DNA from: Cladochytrium replicatum
Taxonomy: Eukaryota; Chytridiomycota; Chytridiomycetes; Cladochytriales; Cladochytriaceae
DNA: 64,000 bases
Reading direction: 5' to 3'
NCBI GenBank assembly: GCA_025526935.1
Contig: JAHLKD010000009.1
Coordinates: 434,001 to 498,000 of the forward strand
This document shows positions 25,055-37,309 of this stretch, piece by piece. The position numbers and the translations under genes were made by a program. The notes under the pieces are model-generated. The model saw only the letters and a program-made list of their open reading frames with translations, was not told where the DNA came from and searched no databases. Positions within the stretch are counted from its first letter, which is position 1. Each line of letters opens with the position of its first letter.

Positions 25055-25249
25055 ATAATGGGCATGGGCGTTTTAATTTATGATATTGAGTGCGACTTCC
25101 GTGGTTTAACGTTGAATTGAATATGAAAGCACTCCTTTCCTTTCTTTTTGGCTACGCAACGGTCGACTCCCACTGAAAGCTCTACTCGTAAACATTTTGT
25201 GTAGGGCTGAAATTGTGTTCATAATAAAATTATACGCGACTTGCTGGAG

Positions 25250-26507
25250 ATGGATTGTGAAGCAGACTTAAAGGTAATCCGCCCAATCACCTGCGTAGCT
25301 GCCCCATCTGACGTCTCTTAGCTGAAAAATGCCCTCAGACTTGTTCAAGAAGCTTATGATGCGAAGGCATTCACATTGAGCGAGGAGATCAACCAGCTTC
25401 GACAGCTCGTATCAAACCAAAAGCAGCAAGTAAGAATAGTTCGCGTCCTCCTCCCTTTGGTATTCATGAAGACGATTTCAGATCAACACTCTGGAACATG
25501 AAATCACCCACCTGAACCGCAAAGTTGGGGAGATAGAACGTGTGGTTGCAATCGAACAAAAGGAGAAGCTGGCTATTCTGAGCGCGAAGAGAGGATTAGC
25601 GGAGCGGTATTCGAATCTCAAAAAAGCTGCCGCTCAGTTAGAATCTTTTCGAAAGGTGAACTTTGAAACCTTCCAAGTACGAGTTTGCTAACACTATGAA
25701 GTCAATTGTCAACATGGTCGAGCATTCCCCAGCGACTCTCTCAAAAGATCTGGAAAGATCCTTCATTGAGACTCAAATCGAATCGAACGACAGTTCCTTT
25801 CCTAATCCTGACGGTAAATGCTTCGTATTATCTCTCGATAAGACAAACTTCTGAACGTTGCACGCCAGTTGTCATTTCACCGAATCAGTCATTCATGGGA
25901 CAAAAGGATCATTATGTTTCTGGAAACCCATTTGACATGGTACCCGATTCCTCCCTGCCCCTCGTTGTGATTTCTGATCTCGAATGTGTAAGTCTGATTT
26001 AACCATCGGATCCCCCAATAAGGAGCACTTCCAGCCGAACTCGCCCACAATAAGCGCTCTACTCCCTCGTAGATTTGCTGAAACAGCTCCCACAAAGCCG
26101 CGGAAGGTATTTTAACTGAAGGATACAAACCTCCTGGTTTCTAATCGCCAGAACTTAGTCACAGACAGTCGACTTTATGATGCCAGGTAATGATAGTACT
26201 TTCAGTATCTAAAACATTCATGGTCTATTTAGAAAAGAGCAAAAGCGATGAACAGAAGCTCCTCGTACCGAATCCATCAGTAATCAGGGCGGCTTTTGTG
26301 GATGCTCCAACTCTGTACAAGCTTATTCGTGATTCCCTTCCACCACGAGACTTTGACGAGTTCGCCATAAACGTTGCTGCTTTCAATGCTTCCCAACAGT
26401 CTGCGGATGTCACTCTGCGGAACATCGACAAGATTTTGAAGGACAGGGAATTGTTCTCTCAGATGAGATCGTTGATTTTCACAGCCATGGCAGAGGCTTC
26501 CCAATAG
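25250..26507 (+). CDS. Coiled-coil protein, plant At4g15545-like
   Basis: A short first exon from the ATG at 25250 (MDCEADLK) joins across an intron to LKNALRLVQEAYDAKAFTL, and the next exons continue a heptad-rich coiled coil (INTLEHEITHLNRKV, about 25485; LAERYSNLKKAAAQLESFRK, about 25595). Middle exons (25690-26160) are Ser/Pro-rich and their boundaries are uncertain. The last exon (about 26230-26507) reads FVDAPTLYKLIRDSLPPRDFDEFAINVAAFN and ends with helices around LRNIDKILKDRELFSQMRSL. This resembles the end of the eukaryotic At4g15545-like family, where a coiled coil is followed by a helical domain that starts with a (S/P)xxxFxxF segment. No function is established. The stop is at 26507. 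Confidence 0.6.
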
Positions 26508-27385
26508 TAATGGTGAACTTGAGTTGACCCATCGGATTGGCGAATGTCAATTCGCAAAGTCTCTTAAATTGGTAACCAAATCCGGATGCTTTCTCAGAAC
26601 AACGAGGTTCATTTCTGCCTTGACCCGATGAATATATTGTGATTGGAACTTCAAAATCAGAGGGGATGCAGATTTACTCGCTATTCTCAAAAGCCATCGA
26701 GTATCAAATCCATTTCGCCCATGCACATTGTAGTATGGCGCCTCACGCTCTTAGATGCTTGAAAGTAGGGCTCGACGTGATTCCCAGTCAAATCATCCAC
26801 CTTCAGCATAGTTGTTCTGAACTCCAGTTGCGCATCAATCTACAAGTTCCTTGTTCGGCTCTACAGCAACCAAATCGCTGTAGTTTGCGGTTAATCTCAC
26901 ATTATCACTCTCCTCTTCCGACTGAACGGCATTTGTGTCACCGTCTTCACCTGTGTGTTGTAATCCAAGACTGTAACCGTCCAAAATATCGTGTCGGCCA
27001 CACAGCACTTTTGACGTTCGTAGGTTCCTTTGAGAGAACGCCGACCATTCCGAATCTCTTCTACGCGGAACGTCGATGAGAGGCCCTCCCAACATTCTCT
27101 CGTTAGTATTTGTTTGGCCCATGTACGACACCTGTTCTGGATCACATCAGTGTAATGAACGAAAACGAGCCTGGCAGGCATATAATTACTTATGTATCCC
27201 AGAAAATGTTTCATGTTTTTCGCTCTTCAGCTCTGTGGTCTCAGTAGCCCAGATCCATGTATCGTAATATTTCGTGCCTGTGACACCGTTTTTCTAAGTG
27301 GGTCGCGTGTGTGTAAGGCGCAGACTTCGACCTGTTGATCAGTACGCATCAACGCAACCCAAAGGCAAAAGAAACTGCGATCTCA
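26508..27385. other. Spacer holding one copy of a dispersed repeat
   Basis: Apart from the repeat at 26647-26860, this 0.9-kb stretch has no gene I recognise. A minus-strand frame at 26897-27214 contains YTDVIQNRCRTWAKQILTRECW but has no support from similarity or splice logic. Confidence 0.35.
26647..26860 (+). repeat. Dispersed repeat, copy A (inverted copy at 37609-37826)
   Basis: About 214 bp from aacttcaaaatcagagg to ttgttcggct match the reverse complement of 37609-37826 almost base for base, with about ten mismatches and a few small indels. No long open frame is kept in either copy. Ends show no obvious terminal inverted repeat or poly-A. It could be a short non-autonomous mobile element or a piece of a larger one. 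Confidence 0.85.
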
Positions 27386-27955
27386 ATGTCTGTTACGCAC
27401 GTTACCGAGTCGCGGTGAGTTACAGATTCAACTCGTGTTTTCGCACTCTCGAACCATTTTTGCGCACATGTGCATGACTGATCTCGAATGGACAGTGTCT
27501 TCTCAAAGCCAGTCGAGAAAGTCTGGTCCACCATTCGTCCCGGCTTGTTTGACTGGTGGAAGAGTGCTGTTGTCAAGTCTACCGTGGAAGGCGATTCCGC
27601 CTCTGCTGTCGGCTCTCTCCGCAAGATCACATTCAAGGACGGAACTGTGCAGACCTTCCGCATCCTTCAGCTCTCTGATCTGGAGCGCTCTCGCACCATT
27701 ACTTGGGAGGTTATTGAGTCGTCCCCCGCTTTGACTTACCATGCAGGTAAAACGATGCTGTGATTTCACACGGTTCTGACTGCAAATTGCGAAGCGGTCC
27801 ACACCATCAAAGTTTACAAGGTTACAACGGATAACACTACGTTTGTTGAATGGAGCTCGGACTTCTCGACCGGTGCTGACACGGCAGCGGTTGTGGAGGA
27901 CAGTCGCTTCAAGAAGCGTGAGGCTTTCAACGACTTGGCTACCTACCTCAAGTGA
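27386..27955 (+). CDS. SRPBCC-fold (Bet v 1/polyketide-cyclase-like) small protein
   Basis: Three exons: 27386-27414 (MSVTHVTESR), about 27470-27746 (VFSKPVEKVWSTIRPGLFDWW ... ITWEVIESSPALTYHA), and about 27793-27955 (AVHTIKVYKVTTDNTTFVEWSSDFS ... LATYLK). The first intron starts GTGAGT and restores the frame perfectly. The pattern, a short beta-strand, a Px(E)KVW helix, WW/F, and a C-terminal helix, is that of SRPBCC ligand-binding proteins, which in fungi include many small cytosolic members of unknown ligand. About 145 residues in total, typical for the fold. It looks intact. Confidence 0.75.
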
Positions 27956-28038
27956 TTCCATTGCTTATTGTTTCCCACATAATTGCTTGTTCTCTTTCTG
28001 TTTTTAACGAAGTCTGATCTTATTCTTGACTTTAACAG

Positions 28039-31000
28039 CTAATGTATAGCCCAAGTAGTCAACATGCCCTTCAATCGACGAGCAACAATCTCAGATTCAG
28101 TATACGAATAATTGTCTGCCGATTCAAGGAGGCTGCCCTGTGCTGATTTACTCAATACCTCATCAAGCGCTGACTTTAATTGCTGATAAGAGCCTAGCTC
28201 CTCCTCTTGGCCAGAGGAAGTCGGTGGAATTATTCTTCAGAGAAGTTAAGAAAATCCTGAATGAACTAGCGTAAATAGGTTACCTCATCAAATTGTAAGC
28301 AGTCCCACAAGCCAACGACACTAATTCCCAGTCACTTTCTTCAGTCCCTTTTTCGATCACATCGACAATCCTAAACAGAGTTAGCACAAAAAAAATACCA
28401 CGAAATGTGCCTCTCTACTCACTTGTGAATCCCATTTTCAATTTTTACTGCCTCAACGATCATTTGGCGGGTTGTTTCTGTCTTTGATCCAAACAAGTTC
28501 ATGAGCACTCCACAAACTTGGTAAACAATCTCTCGGCAGCTGTGGTCCAAAAGTATTGTGAATACTTCCACCCCTGGTCACCGTATTTATATAGTCAGTG
28601 TTGAGAACCATTTCTCTTACCTCGAAGCGCCACTACCTGCTCAGCGATTTCCTTGCGGTGAGATATGTTTGCAAACACACGACTGGCCCCGAGAACGGCT
28701 TCTATGTTTTCGCAAAGCAGAAGCGGAATTAGCACTACAGATTGATTAATGTATATCAATAGGAACTGCCTTTAGGTGCACTTACGCTTCACTAGAACTG
28801 AGCCTCTATCTAGTAGCCATCCTTCATCAGAGGCGCCAAAACGAGAGTAATAAGATAGGTTAGCGAGTGCTCCAACGACGTTCAGAACGAGTTCTTCGTG
28901 TTTGGAAACGTCGCTTGCGGCTTGGGAGAGTGAGAAACGTACTGTTTTGCTCCTTCTTTGTAAGTCCTACCAAGAATGTCTGCAAGCATCTCTAACTCGA
29001 TCATCTCCATCATTGCATTTCCAACTTCAGGGAATGTGGAAAGATTTGCAATAAACCGAATAAGCTAGTCAATCGATCAAAAGAATGAAGCTGCAAACCA
29101 ACTTCAGTTGCTTACTTTGACAAGCAGCTCTTCGTTTTGCATGAAAGCGTTCCACTCTTCACGCGCACTTGATCTATTTTCTCCTTCGGAAGTCTGCTGA
29201 CCGTTCAATGGCGTTCGGACAGAGTGATTCGTTTCAGTATCTTGGCACTCGCTTTCGTTTGTTGATTCCCATTCTGACTGTGCATAGATCCCAAATAATG
29301 CTACAGCGTCTTCTTTCACAGCCATTGCCCAGTCTTTTCCCCCGTCACCCAACTTGTCCAGGAGTGTTTGATCGGATGTCAAGTTTCCCAAAATGAAGAG
29401 GATGCGGACCAAAAGGGGCTGAGGACGGAATTAATTATCAAAAGATAAAAGTGTAAACGGGCAATTCCAACTTACTTGGCTGGTTTGGAAGTTAACGGCG
29501 AGCTGGTGCAACGAATGAAACACATCTGTGTTGTCGGTGATGTTTCTCAGGCACTCGGTGTCCATCGAGAGTAAACTGAGGATTGTGAAAACAAGTTTTC
29601 GGGAAATGGAAGGGGAATTACCTCAGTATTCTTGACACATTTAGCACCAACTCCCAATTATCCGTGAAGCCATTGCGATCGTTCAGCAATGAGATAAGCG
29701 ACGTGAGATAGTTTATCCTCTCGCTACCGTCACTGTCCTCGAATGATTTAAAAAATTTCATGGTAGAAGCGCTGGGTTGATCCAACGCGCACAGGTTCCT
29801 CAGAGCACCAGTGATTTGAACAAGGAGTTGAGTCAGGGGAACATCGGATTCTGAGGTACGCTGAATCTATGAGAGTATATTAAGGTTGTTATCTATACCA
29901 GTGAGCTACTCACCTCAAGAACTGTTTGAATCATAGACGCCAGAACCCGTCCATACTGCAGGTCGGATGGGTCCGAAAGCTGGCCCGCAAAAATGTTCTT
30001 CATGGCTCCAACGGCATAGATGAGTGTATCCATCTGATCCCGGCTTTTACTGTGAATGGCGAACTCAAATTTTCGATCTATCAACGAGTTTATTGCGTCT
30101 AATTGCGCAAGTGTTAGAAAAGGCCCACAAAAGAATCAGATTCATGTTACCGATTGCCTTATGCCAACGGAGATATACATCGTTCTCCTCAACTTTGCTA
30201 ATCCTGAATAGGATTTCACAACAGCGAAGAAGAATGCGACCATCGTTTGCCACCTATGTTATCATAAGGGGATGATCCGCATAGCATTGGGTCATTTGCA
30301 CTTACTCTCAACAGAATCGCGCACACACCGATAGCTTGGCATGGCTTTACCGGATGTTCCAAGTTCCTGACCAGAAATCTCACGACATAGTCCTGTCGGT
30401 CTTTATCCCTACTCAGCAGGCATTCCGATGAGCTTTGAAGCCATTGCATCTTTCGGAGGATAGCAGAAGCATTCGAAAACAACTCCTTCTGTTTCTCTAT
30501 CTCAATTGAACTATTTTTTACTTCCCACGATGTTCCATTGGTAGAATCAGCTTCGAAAAGCGAGAAGGCGGAAGTTTTAAGTTCATTGAGGCAATCCACA
30601 AGTTCCAGCCAAGTCGGATCATTGTCCATAGGCGGCTCAATGTGGCTCAAATATTCTGCAGGGAACGAGCCGGGTGTACTGGTAGTGCTCTGGACAACTT
30701 TGCTTGCTTCGGAAGCGAAAGAATCCTGGAGGTTGTCTCCGCGAAACGGATAGTCGAGGGGTACTGTTGTCAACCCACCTGTCTCCGAGACGGAGATCTG
30801 GTCGGTTTTAGGGCTCAAAGCTTATACAACGTCAAAGAACTTGTTATACCTTTGAATCCCATCCGCTGACGGTCCAATCCATGGGCCCATCGCATTCCGA
30901 CTCCAGCATTTCCCCATATTCAGGCCCGTCAAGAGGGAAAGAACCATGAAGTTGGCTTTGGTAGCTGAGAGGATGGCTTGCGCGGTCGGAGGGAAGCTTT

Positions 31001-31678
31001 TCAGAACCCATCCGCTTCACGATTGTATCAACAGCCCTCTTCTCCCACGACTTCAGAGGCACAGCTGCGTCACAATCCGTTGCTCGAATGCGATCTGAAT
31101 GCTTAGGTGGCAATTGGTTCGCAGATGGTGAAGGAGTTGGCAGAATACCATTATCAGCCGATTCAGAGGTGCTTTGTGGCCTCAGAGGTGCTAGCCGGCG
31201 GGGTATTTTCTTCTTCGGATCGACCTCCACTTTGCGACGGTATGGTCTGAAATGAAAGCGGCAGTCATTGATACGAAACTTAGCCTCTCAAAAAGTATAT
31301 TTCTTTGTAATGTTACCTGTGATCTGAATCCAGTGATTCTCCAAAAAGGCCCTCTGCTTGTTCCTTTGCCACCAAATTTCGTGATCTCAGTTCATGAACT
31401 GGTGTATATGGACGTGTTGGTCGTCGCAACGACGCTCTTGCTTCTCCGATGACTGAAGATGACGGAAGATTGAATTTGACGTTCCTTCCAACCAAAGTGT
31501 AGATATCATCTGCAAGATCCTTTTCCTTATGTGCCAGTTCGGACTCGAGGGGCACGGATGGTGTAGCTTTTGGGACCGACGGCATAGGTGGCATTTGCAA
31601 ATTTCCAGGTTCATTGGTGCTCGGTCGCAGCTTTCGTCTTTTCATTGGGATCCGTGCCTGAACTTCAATTGATCCCAT
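28039..31678 (-). CDS. ARMC2: ARMC2-like armadillo-repeat protein (axoneme assembly)
   Basis: ARMC2 is an armadillo protein of motile cilia, required for sperm flagella in mammals and for bringing radial spokes to the axoneme in Chlamydomonas. The gene starts near the ATG at 31678 and runs through many short introns to the stop at 28039. The N-terminal hallmark VIGEARASLRRPTRPYTP (about 31450) and the following Pro-rich segment match ARMC2. Armadillo-type helices appear in many exons, for example RFLVRNLEHPVKPCQAIGVCAILLRV (about 30370), MDTLIYAVGAMKNIFAGQL (about 30030), MVRILFILGNLTSDQTLLDKLG (about 29400) and SSLVLTICRALKNSS-like helices further on. The last exon ends ARRLKGMLTTWAIH. Introns are about 45-60 bp. 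The next gene upstream on the same strand is Kintoun, another flagellar gene. Length of roughly 900 residues fits. Confidence 0.8.
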
Positions 31679-31801
31679 CCTGATCTGGAGTGATTGGCGA
31701 ACTCGTGGCTTGACCACTTGGCAAGAATAGTTTTATCACAACTGTGAAATCTACATCTCTATCAAGCCTAAAAGGTGTTCCAATTGACGATCCCAGCAAT
31801 A

Positions 31802-34325
31802 CTAAAAGCCATCAATTGAGTACAGTAGGTTGCTCAGTATGCTCTCCATTTTGGCTGTTACAGCCTTTGCCGAGTCGATGTTCTTTTCACTCGGGTTTTC
31901 TCCAGCGCTAATGCTTTTCCCGTTTTCACAAACTGCAGGAAGTGCTCTGTCCTCGCCATCTTGATCACGGCCATTGTCGTCTGCACATTTCCCAAAGTCA
32001 TCGATCAGGATCTCTTCCTTGGAAAGTTCGTGAAATTCTTCTGTCCGTCTCTTAAGACTCCCTATGCATTCATCTGAATGTTGCTCTTCTGTTGGGTCTT
32101 TGAACGTTTCCTCCTCTTTTTCATTTGCCGGTCCATTTTGCTGTGCTTTAGCGTCCAGAGACCCTGCATTCTAGACGCAACATTAAAGCCAAGCTTCCGA
32201 TATCCATTTACTCAGCTCACCCCCGGTGCAAAGTCAATGTGCCTGTAAAGCTCTGTCGGCAAGAACGGACGTGGCAATATCGTTCCGGTAGGAAGCTCAA
32301 CATTAATCGAGGTCCATACATCCTGCTCGCCATCTCCATCCATTTTAGTTGGTAATTTTGTGACCCGAACGAGAGCATCCGATGGGCTGATGTCGATGAA
32401 CAAGGTAGATGGGTCGATATTTGGAGTTTCAGGTAAGTGCACACAGAACAAATGAGAACGTCCCGACTTTGTTCGAAAAATAATTCGAATCTTTTTGATT
32501 GATGGTTGATTGCTCGGTAAACTCATTTAGATGTCTCAAAGTTGATAGGCTCACCGAATCCTGCGTGATTTCTGAGTACGTACTCGAAGGGTCGATACCT
32601 TCTAGGCACACGACAAAGCTCGCATTGCTTCTATTTTGAACCGGCCAAAACGCAACAGCGTCGAGCAGAGAGATTGAAGATGATGGTTCATCGTCTCTCC
32701 CCTTCGTGGGTTCTACACTCTCCAGCTCTGAAATTAGAGAGTTACAGTGTCCAGCTTCTTCAGAAAGCATATCACTTTCTTCTATATCAGCCGCGTGTGA
32801 TTCGCTTCGACCGGTTTCCACTTCCAATTCAAAATCATCAGACTCATTTTGATTGCTAGCCACTTCCGCTCCTGTCGAGGCATCGTGATCAGTTGCATTC
32901 ACATATTCAAGTGTCTCAGAAGGAAGTGGCTAAAGACATCTTGGCGTCAAGAACCTCTCCAACGTTTTTGCTTGCGGTATTTACCATTTGAGGTGGTAAT
33001 ACGGGGAGAGTGATCGAGAGCGTCTTTGTGGATCGATCAAATTTGGCCCCGGATTTCTCTGTATCGACCTCATACGGTAGCAAAGTGTGTTACAAGCAAA
33101 CGAAACAAAGATGTTAGCGATTTCCACATTCGTCGAAACTTTGGGTCTACTTATCTCGAGCTTGTAAATTCCAGGATAATGAAGAGTGAGAGTTCGCTCC
33201 GTTGTATCCAAAATTAAATCCTTGATAGAATTCTTTGCGCACATTACTTAAGGTTGTTGAGCAGGAAAATAGGCACTCACAATTTTGGGGAGCTCGATTC
33301 TAACAACCAAAGCGTCTGGCCTTGAGCAGTCGACAGGCTTCAGTCCATTAACAAAGTGCTCGTACTTGACCCATCCTTGATGCGAGATCTTGTACATTGG
33401 CTCCCGCTCAGCATTGTTTATCTCAAATTCCTCCTGCAAAACCCGCTTATTAGACAACAAATTGCCCCCCTTTTGACTCGAAGCGTATGCAGGCTTATGT
33501 CGATCCTTCTGGATGGATTCGAGATAGGCAGTCGTCGTGTCGGTGCGTACAGGAAGACTGGGATTTCGAGTGCGAATGACAGTGTTGGCTGGAATCCCCT
33601 TGGATTTCATTCGAAGACGCTTCACGGATTCTAACTAAAGAGTCAACATCGAAAAATTTATCTATTGGCACGATCTCCTGTTCGTACTTCGATCGAATTT
33701 CACAGTAAACTGCCTTTCAATTCCTTCCAATGTGGTATCGTTGACCAGGTTCTGGAATTGCACATTGTTTTCTGCCAGCGTTAACGCTGAAGGATGGAAG
33801 ACGCAATCGTAAACTGTACACTTCTCTTTGACTGGGGATCACTCAGCAAAAGGGAGAAAGAACAGTGTTTCAAACTTTACCATGATCCTCATCCTCCCGA
33901 GGTCCGGACACGCTGTATGGAATCGACCACGCGTGTCCTTTCTTCCCATCGCTTGTAGTCACCCTCTTAGAAGGTTCCGCGAGTTCCGTCGAGGTGCACA
34001 CGTTAATGAACACCTTGTTTGAATCAATTTCACCAGAATCTCGATGGAAGCGTGTTTTCAACACGTAAACTGATACGGGTTTCAGAAATCGAATGTTATT
34101 TCCTCTTTCAGCCTCGAGCGCTGCAATCTCTTGCTCATATAACTTATGGGGCGATTTTAGTCAAGTTATCTCAGCTCATATGAATGGTCCACTGATTACT
34201 TCTCGATTCTTTGGATCCGATATCTCATCCACGTAATTTTTGAAAAGATCTCGGAACTCTTCCTTTTTGAATGCCTTCCCAAGTGCCTCTAACTCGCTTT
34301 GGGTGACCTGAAAGCTTGTGGCCAT
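31802..34325 (-). CDS. DNAAF2: Kintoun/DNAAF2-like PIH1 dynein assembly factor
   Basis: Kintoun is a cytosolic PIH-domain co-chaperone that works with Hsp70/Hsp90 to pre-assemble axonemal dynein arms. The start ATG at 34325 gives the typical N-terminus: FQVTQSELEALGKAF, then EEFRELFKNYVDEISDPKN and YEQEIAALEAERG. The PIH core follows (about 34080-33860) with KVFINVCTSTELAEPS and HAWSIPYSVSGPRED. The C-terminal CS-like half shows ALVVRIELPKIVSA (about 33290), LILDTTERTLTLHYPGIYKLEI (about 33200) and CYRMRSIQRN-region frames that include the expected beta-strands. Acidic, Ser-rich stretches (32870-32700 and 32150-31900) lead to a final exon ending MESILSNLLYSIDGF at the stop at 31802. Introns are short and numerous. 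Looks intact. Confidence 0.85.
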
Positions 34326-34593
34326 TGCTCGTGTCGCGTTTTCACGTGCCCTTCCCTAAACGACTCCTAATTCCCCGCTGGTCAATTTGCTACAATCGTA
34401 CTATCGCAATTAGAATATCTTTTGAATGACATTAGACGCCCCAAACGACTTCAGTTATATCTGTTACACCTGCCATTTTCTGTCTACTGTGCGTAGTTTT
34501 GTTGTGGCTTGCTAAAGCTCTGGAAAGTTCGGCTGTTTTCAACGCTTAAATTGGCACGTCGAGCTCTACCGAAAAAACAATCACATCAACACC
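34326..34593. promoter_or_regulatory. Divergent promoter region between DNAAF2 and STI1
   Basis: Only 268 bp separate the two start codons, so both promoters must lie here. I see no clear TATA box or heat-shock element (nGAAn repeats) with confidence. The assignment rests on gene orientation alone. Confidence 0.5.
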
Positions 34594-36704
34594 ATGGCTG
34601 TACGTTTGAGAAATTGGTATACTATACTAGCATTTGGTTGCCGGCTCACTGGAAATGTAGGGGGAAGACCTAAAGGCTCTCGGAAACAAGGCATTCTCAT
34701 CTGGAGCGTACAAAACCGCAATCGACTACTTCACGCAAGCAATCGAACAAGATTCCACAAATCACGTCCTGTACTCAAACAGGTTAGCATTTTTAGGAAT
34801 CTTTCTGTTCGGTCATATACTAATAAACCTATGTTCAGGTCAGCTGCCTACACCAGTCTGAAGGACTACTCAAAGGCTTTGGAAGATGCCGAGAAAACTG
34901 TGTCCATTAAGCCAGACTGGTCAAAGGTAGGTGCAAGTGGATCAAATATCGACGTGGCGGTCTGAAGCTGATCGACCAATAGGGATACTCTCGGAAAGGT
35001 GCTGCTCTTCACGGTCTTCAACAGTTCCGAGAGGCCGCTGAAGCGTACAAAGCGGGGCTTAAACTCGAACCAACCAACGCGCAAATGCAGAAGGCTCTGG
35101 ATGATGCCGAGAACGAACTCTCGAAGGAAGGATTGGGTATGTTTATGTATGTTATCTTGAACGAACTCTTAGATTGGTACAGGCGGGATCGGAAAGATGT
35201 TCGGCCCGGACGTATTCGCGAAAATGGCGACCAACCCACAACTTAGTCCTTTTCTCAGCCAACCTGATGTCATGCAGAAAGTCAAAGAAATCCAAGCGAA
35301 CCCCCGAAATGTTAACATGTACCTCAACGATCCTCGTATCATGCAAATCGTGATGGGCTTGATGGGAATCAACGCTAATGTCGCCACTCCGGGAGATTTC
35401 GCAGGTGCTGACGGCAGTGAGGCGGCTTCGATGGAGGAGGATGCGAAGCCTGGGCCAGCACCAACTCCCAAATCCGCTCCACCTCCGCCACAACCCAAAG
35501 AGCCCGTACCGACGGAGGAGGATATTACGGATGAAGAGAAGGAGAAGCGCGCCAAGCGTGCTGAAAGTGACAAGGCTAAAGAGCAGGGAAACGCCGAATA
35601 CAAAAAGAGGAAGTTTGAGGCCGCCCTCGAGCATTACAACCGCGCTTGGGAGCTTGATCCCACGAATGTGGCGGTTTTGACTAACAAAGCTGGTATGTAG
35701 GTCTTTCGGGAAGACAGTTTATAAGCTGACAGTATATATTTAACAGCTGTTTTGTTCGAAATGAAGAACTATGAGGAGACCATCAAAGTGTGCGACGAGG
35801 CCGTCGAGCGAGGCAGGGAGCTTCGCGTTGATTACAAGCTGGTTTCGAGGTGTGTGAATTCGGGAGCTTGACGTTGTACGACTTTCTAAATTGCGGCGTA
35901 GGGCGTTTGGACGTGCAGGAAATGCATACCTTCAGCTCGATGACCTGGACAATGCGATCAAGTACTTCAACAAGTCCTTGTCTGAGCACCGGACGCCTGA
36001 CATTCTCAACAAGCTGCGCGAAGTTGAGAAGCTAAAGAAGGAGCGCGACGAGCTCAACTACCAGAACCCTGAGCTCTCTAACGTAGCTCGTGAACGGGGC
36101 AACGGTCACTTCAAAGATCACCATTACCCCGAAGCCATGAAGGAGTACAATGAAGCCGTCAGGCGCAACCCGAAGGATGCCCGAAACTACTCCAACCGTG
36201 CAGCATGCTTTATCAAGCTGATGGCGTTCCCTGAAGCTGAGAAGGACTGTGATAGGGCCATTGAGCTCGACGAGAACTTTGTCCGAGCGTATGTTCGTAA
36301 GGCGGCGATCTACCAATTTAAGAAGGACTACATGAAGGCAATTGACATTTGCAATTTGGCCAAAGAGAAGGATGTGGAAGGAAAGCATACAAAGGAGATT
36401 GACGCTCAGGTGAGCTTTGAGGTTGAATTATGACTGGCTTGAATTGCTGATCCTTCCAATGATTCAGATCATGCAGGCATACGCTGGGCTGAACGAAGTT
36501 CAGACCTCGGGCAACCGCGAAGAGATCACGAAGAGAGCAATGCAAGACCCTGAGGTACAGGCCGTGCTCGGAGATCCAGTGATGCAGACAATCCTGCAAC
36601 AGATGCAGCAGGATCCGAACGCAGCGAGGGACCACATGAAGAACCCGGCAGTAGCAGCGAAGCTTCGGATTTTGATCAATGCAGGAATTCTCCGTGTAGC
36701 TTAA
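34594..36704 (+). CDS. STI1: Sti1/Hop Hsp70-Hsp90 co-chaperone
   Basis: Sti1/Hop bridges Hsp70 and Hsp90 and passes clients between them. Exon 1 is only ATGGCT (34594); exon 2 starts EDLKALGNKAFSSGAYKTAI (about 34660), the first residues of TPR1. TPR1 continues in YSKALEDAEKTVSIKPDWSK and GYSRKGAALHGLQQF. DP1 is the block around FAKMATNPQLSPFLSQPDVMQKV (about 35215). A Pro/Lys linker leads to TPR2A (DKAKEQGNAEYKKRKFEAAL, about 35570) and TPR2B (NVARERGNGHFKDHHYPEAM, about 36085). DP2 is at the C-terminus, ILQQMQQDPNAARDHMKNP (about 36592) up to the stop at 36704. The carboxylate-clamp Lys/Arg positions appear kept (KxxGN, YxNRA). Introns lie near 34600, 34785, 34928, 35137, 35693, 35850 and 36410. 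Complete by domain content. Confidence 0.93.
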
Positions 36705-36884
36705 AGTTTGAATTTGACAAGAGACAACAAATTTTGTGCATAAACACTCGCATGTCCAAGAAGACCCTGCTAGAAAGAGGTGTGTTCATCCACATAATCG
36801 CACAAAATGGGACGATTCTAGGCAGAAAGCAGAGTACAGAATCGGTACGTTCTGTCAGGTGGAGTGCTTCATGTAGTCTCTGAT
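36705..36884. other. 3' spacer after STI1
   Basis: Contains the STI1 3' untranslated region; composition is still genome-like until about 36880, where the AT-rich relic starts. Confidence 0.4.
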
Positions 36885-36963
36885 ACTATTTGGTTAGTTA
36901 ATTTAGATGAATTCTTTGGTTTTGTTAAAGTGAAAATTCAAACTCCCTAGATATACCTATTAG

Positions 36964-36986
36964 TTAAAACTAATAATAATAATAAT
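36964..36986 (+). repeat. 23-bp direct repeat, copy 1 (with AAT microsatellite)
   Basis: The 23-mer starting ttaaaactaataat recurs exactly at 37287-37309. It includes five AAT units. It lies inside the plasmid-polymerase relic, so it may be internal to that element or mark a rearrangement. Confidence 0.8.
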
Positions 36987-37286
36987 CTTATAACTCCTAT
37001 AGGAAAATGGGAAGGCCTATATTTCTCAGAATAACTTAAAGAAGTGATTAAGCTAATATTTGGTTACAAAATTGAGCTACTTGATGGTTATGAAATTGAA
37101 AAAGGGATATTTTCTCTGATTATATTTAGGACCTTTATGATCGTAAAAGTAAATCTACTGGTGTATCACGCGAAATTTATAAACTTGGACTTAATAGTTA
37201 GTAAGGTAAAATGGGATCTACACCTAAATTATTTCAATAAATGAGATTATTGATTAGTTAAGGTTCATTTAAATGAAACTAATAAT

Positions 37287-37309
37287 TTAAAACTAATAAT
37301 AATAATAAT
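37287..37309 (+). repeat. 23-bp direct repeat, copy 2
   Basis: Exact second copy of 36964-36986. The 301 bp between the starts of the two copies include the polymerase motif B remnant. Confidence 0.8.

Noticed and set aside
36964-37309. Terminal repeats of a transposon (the two 23-bp copies)
   Set aside because: They lie inside the polymerase relic, are AT-rich microsatellite-like and are direct rather than inverted; no transposase frame lies between them.
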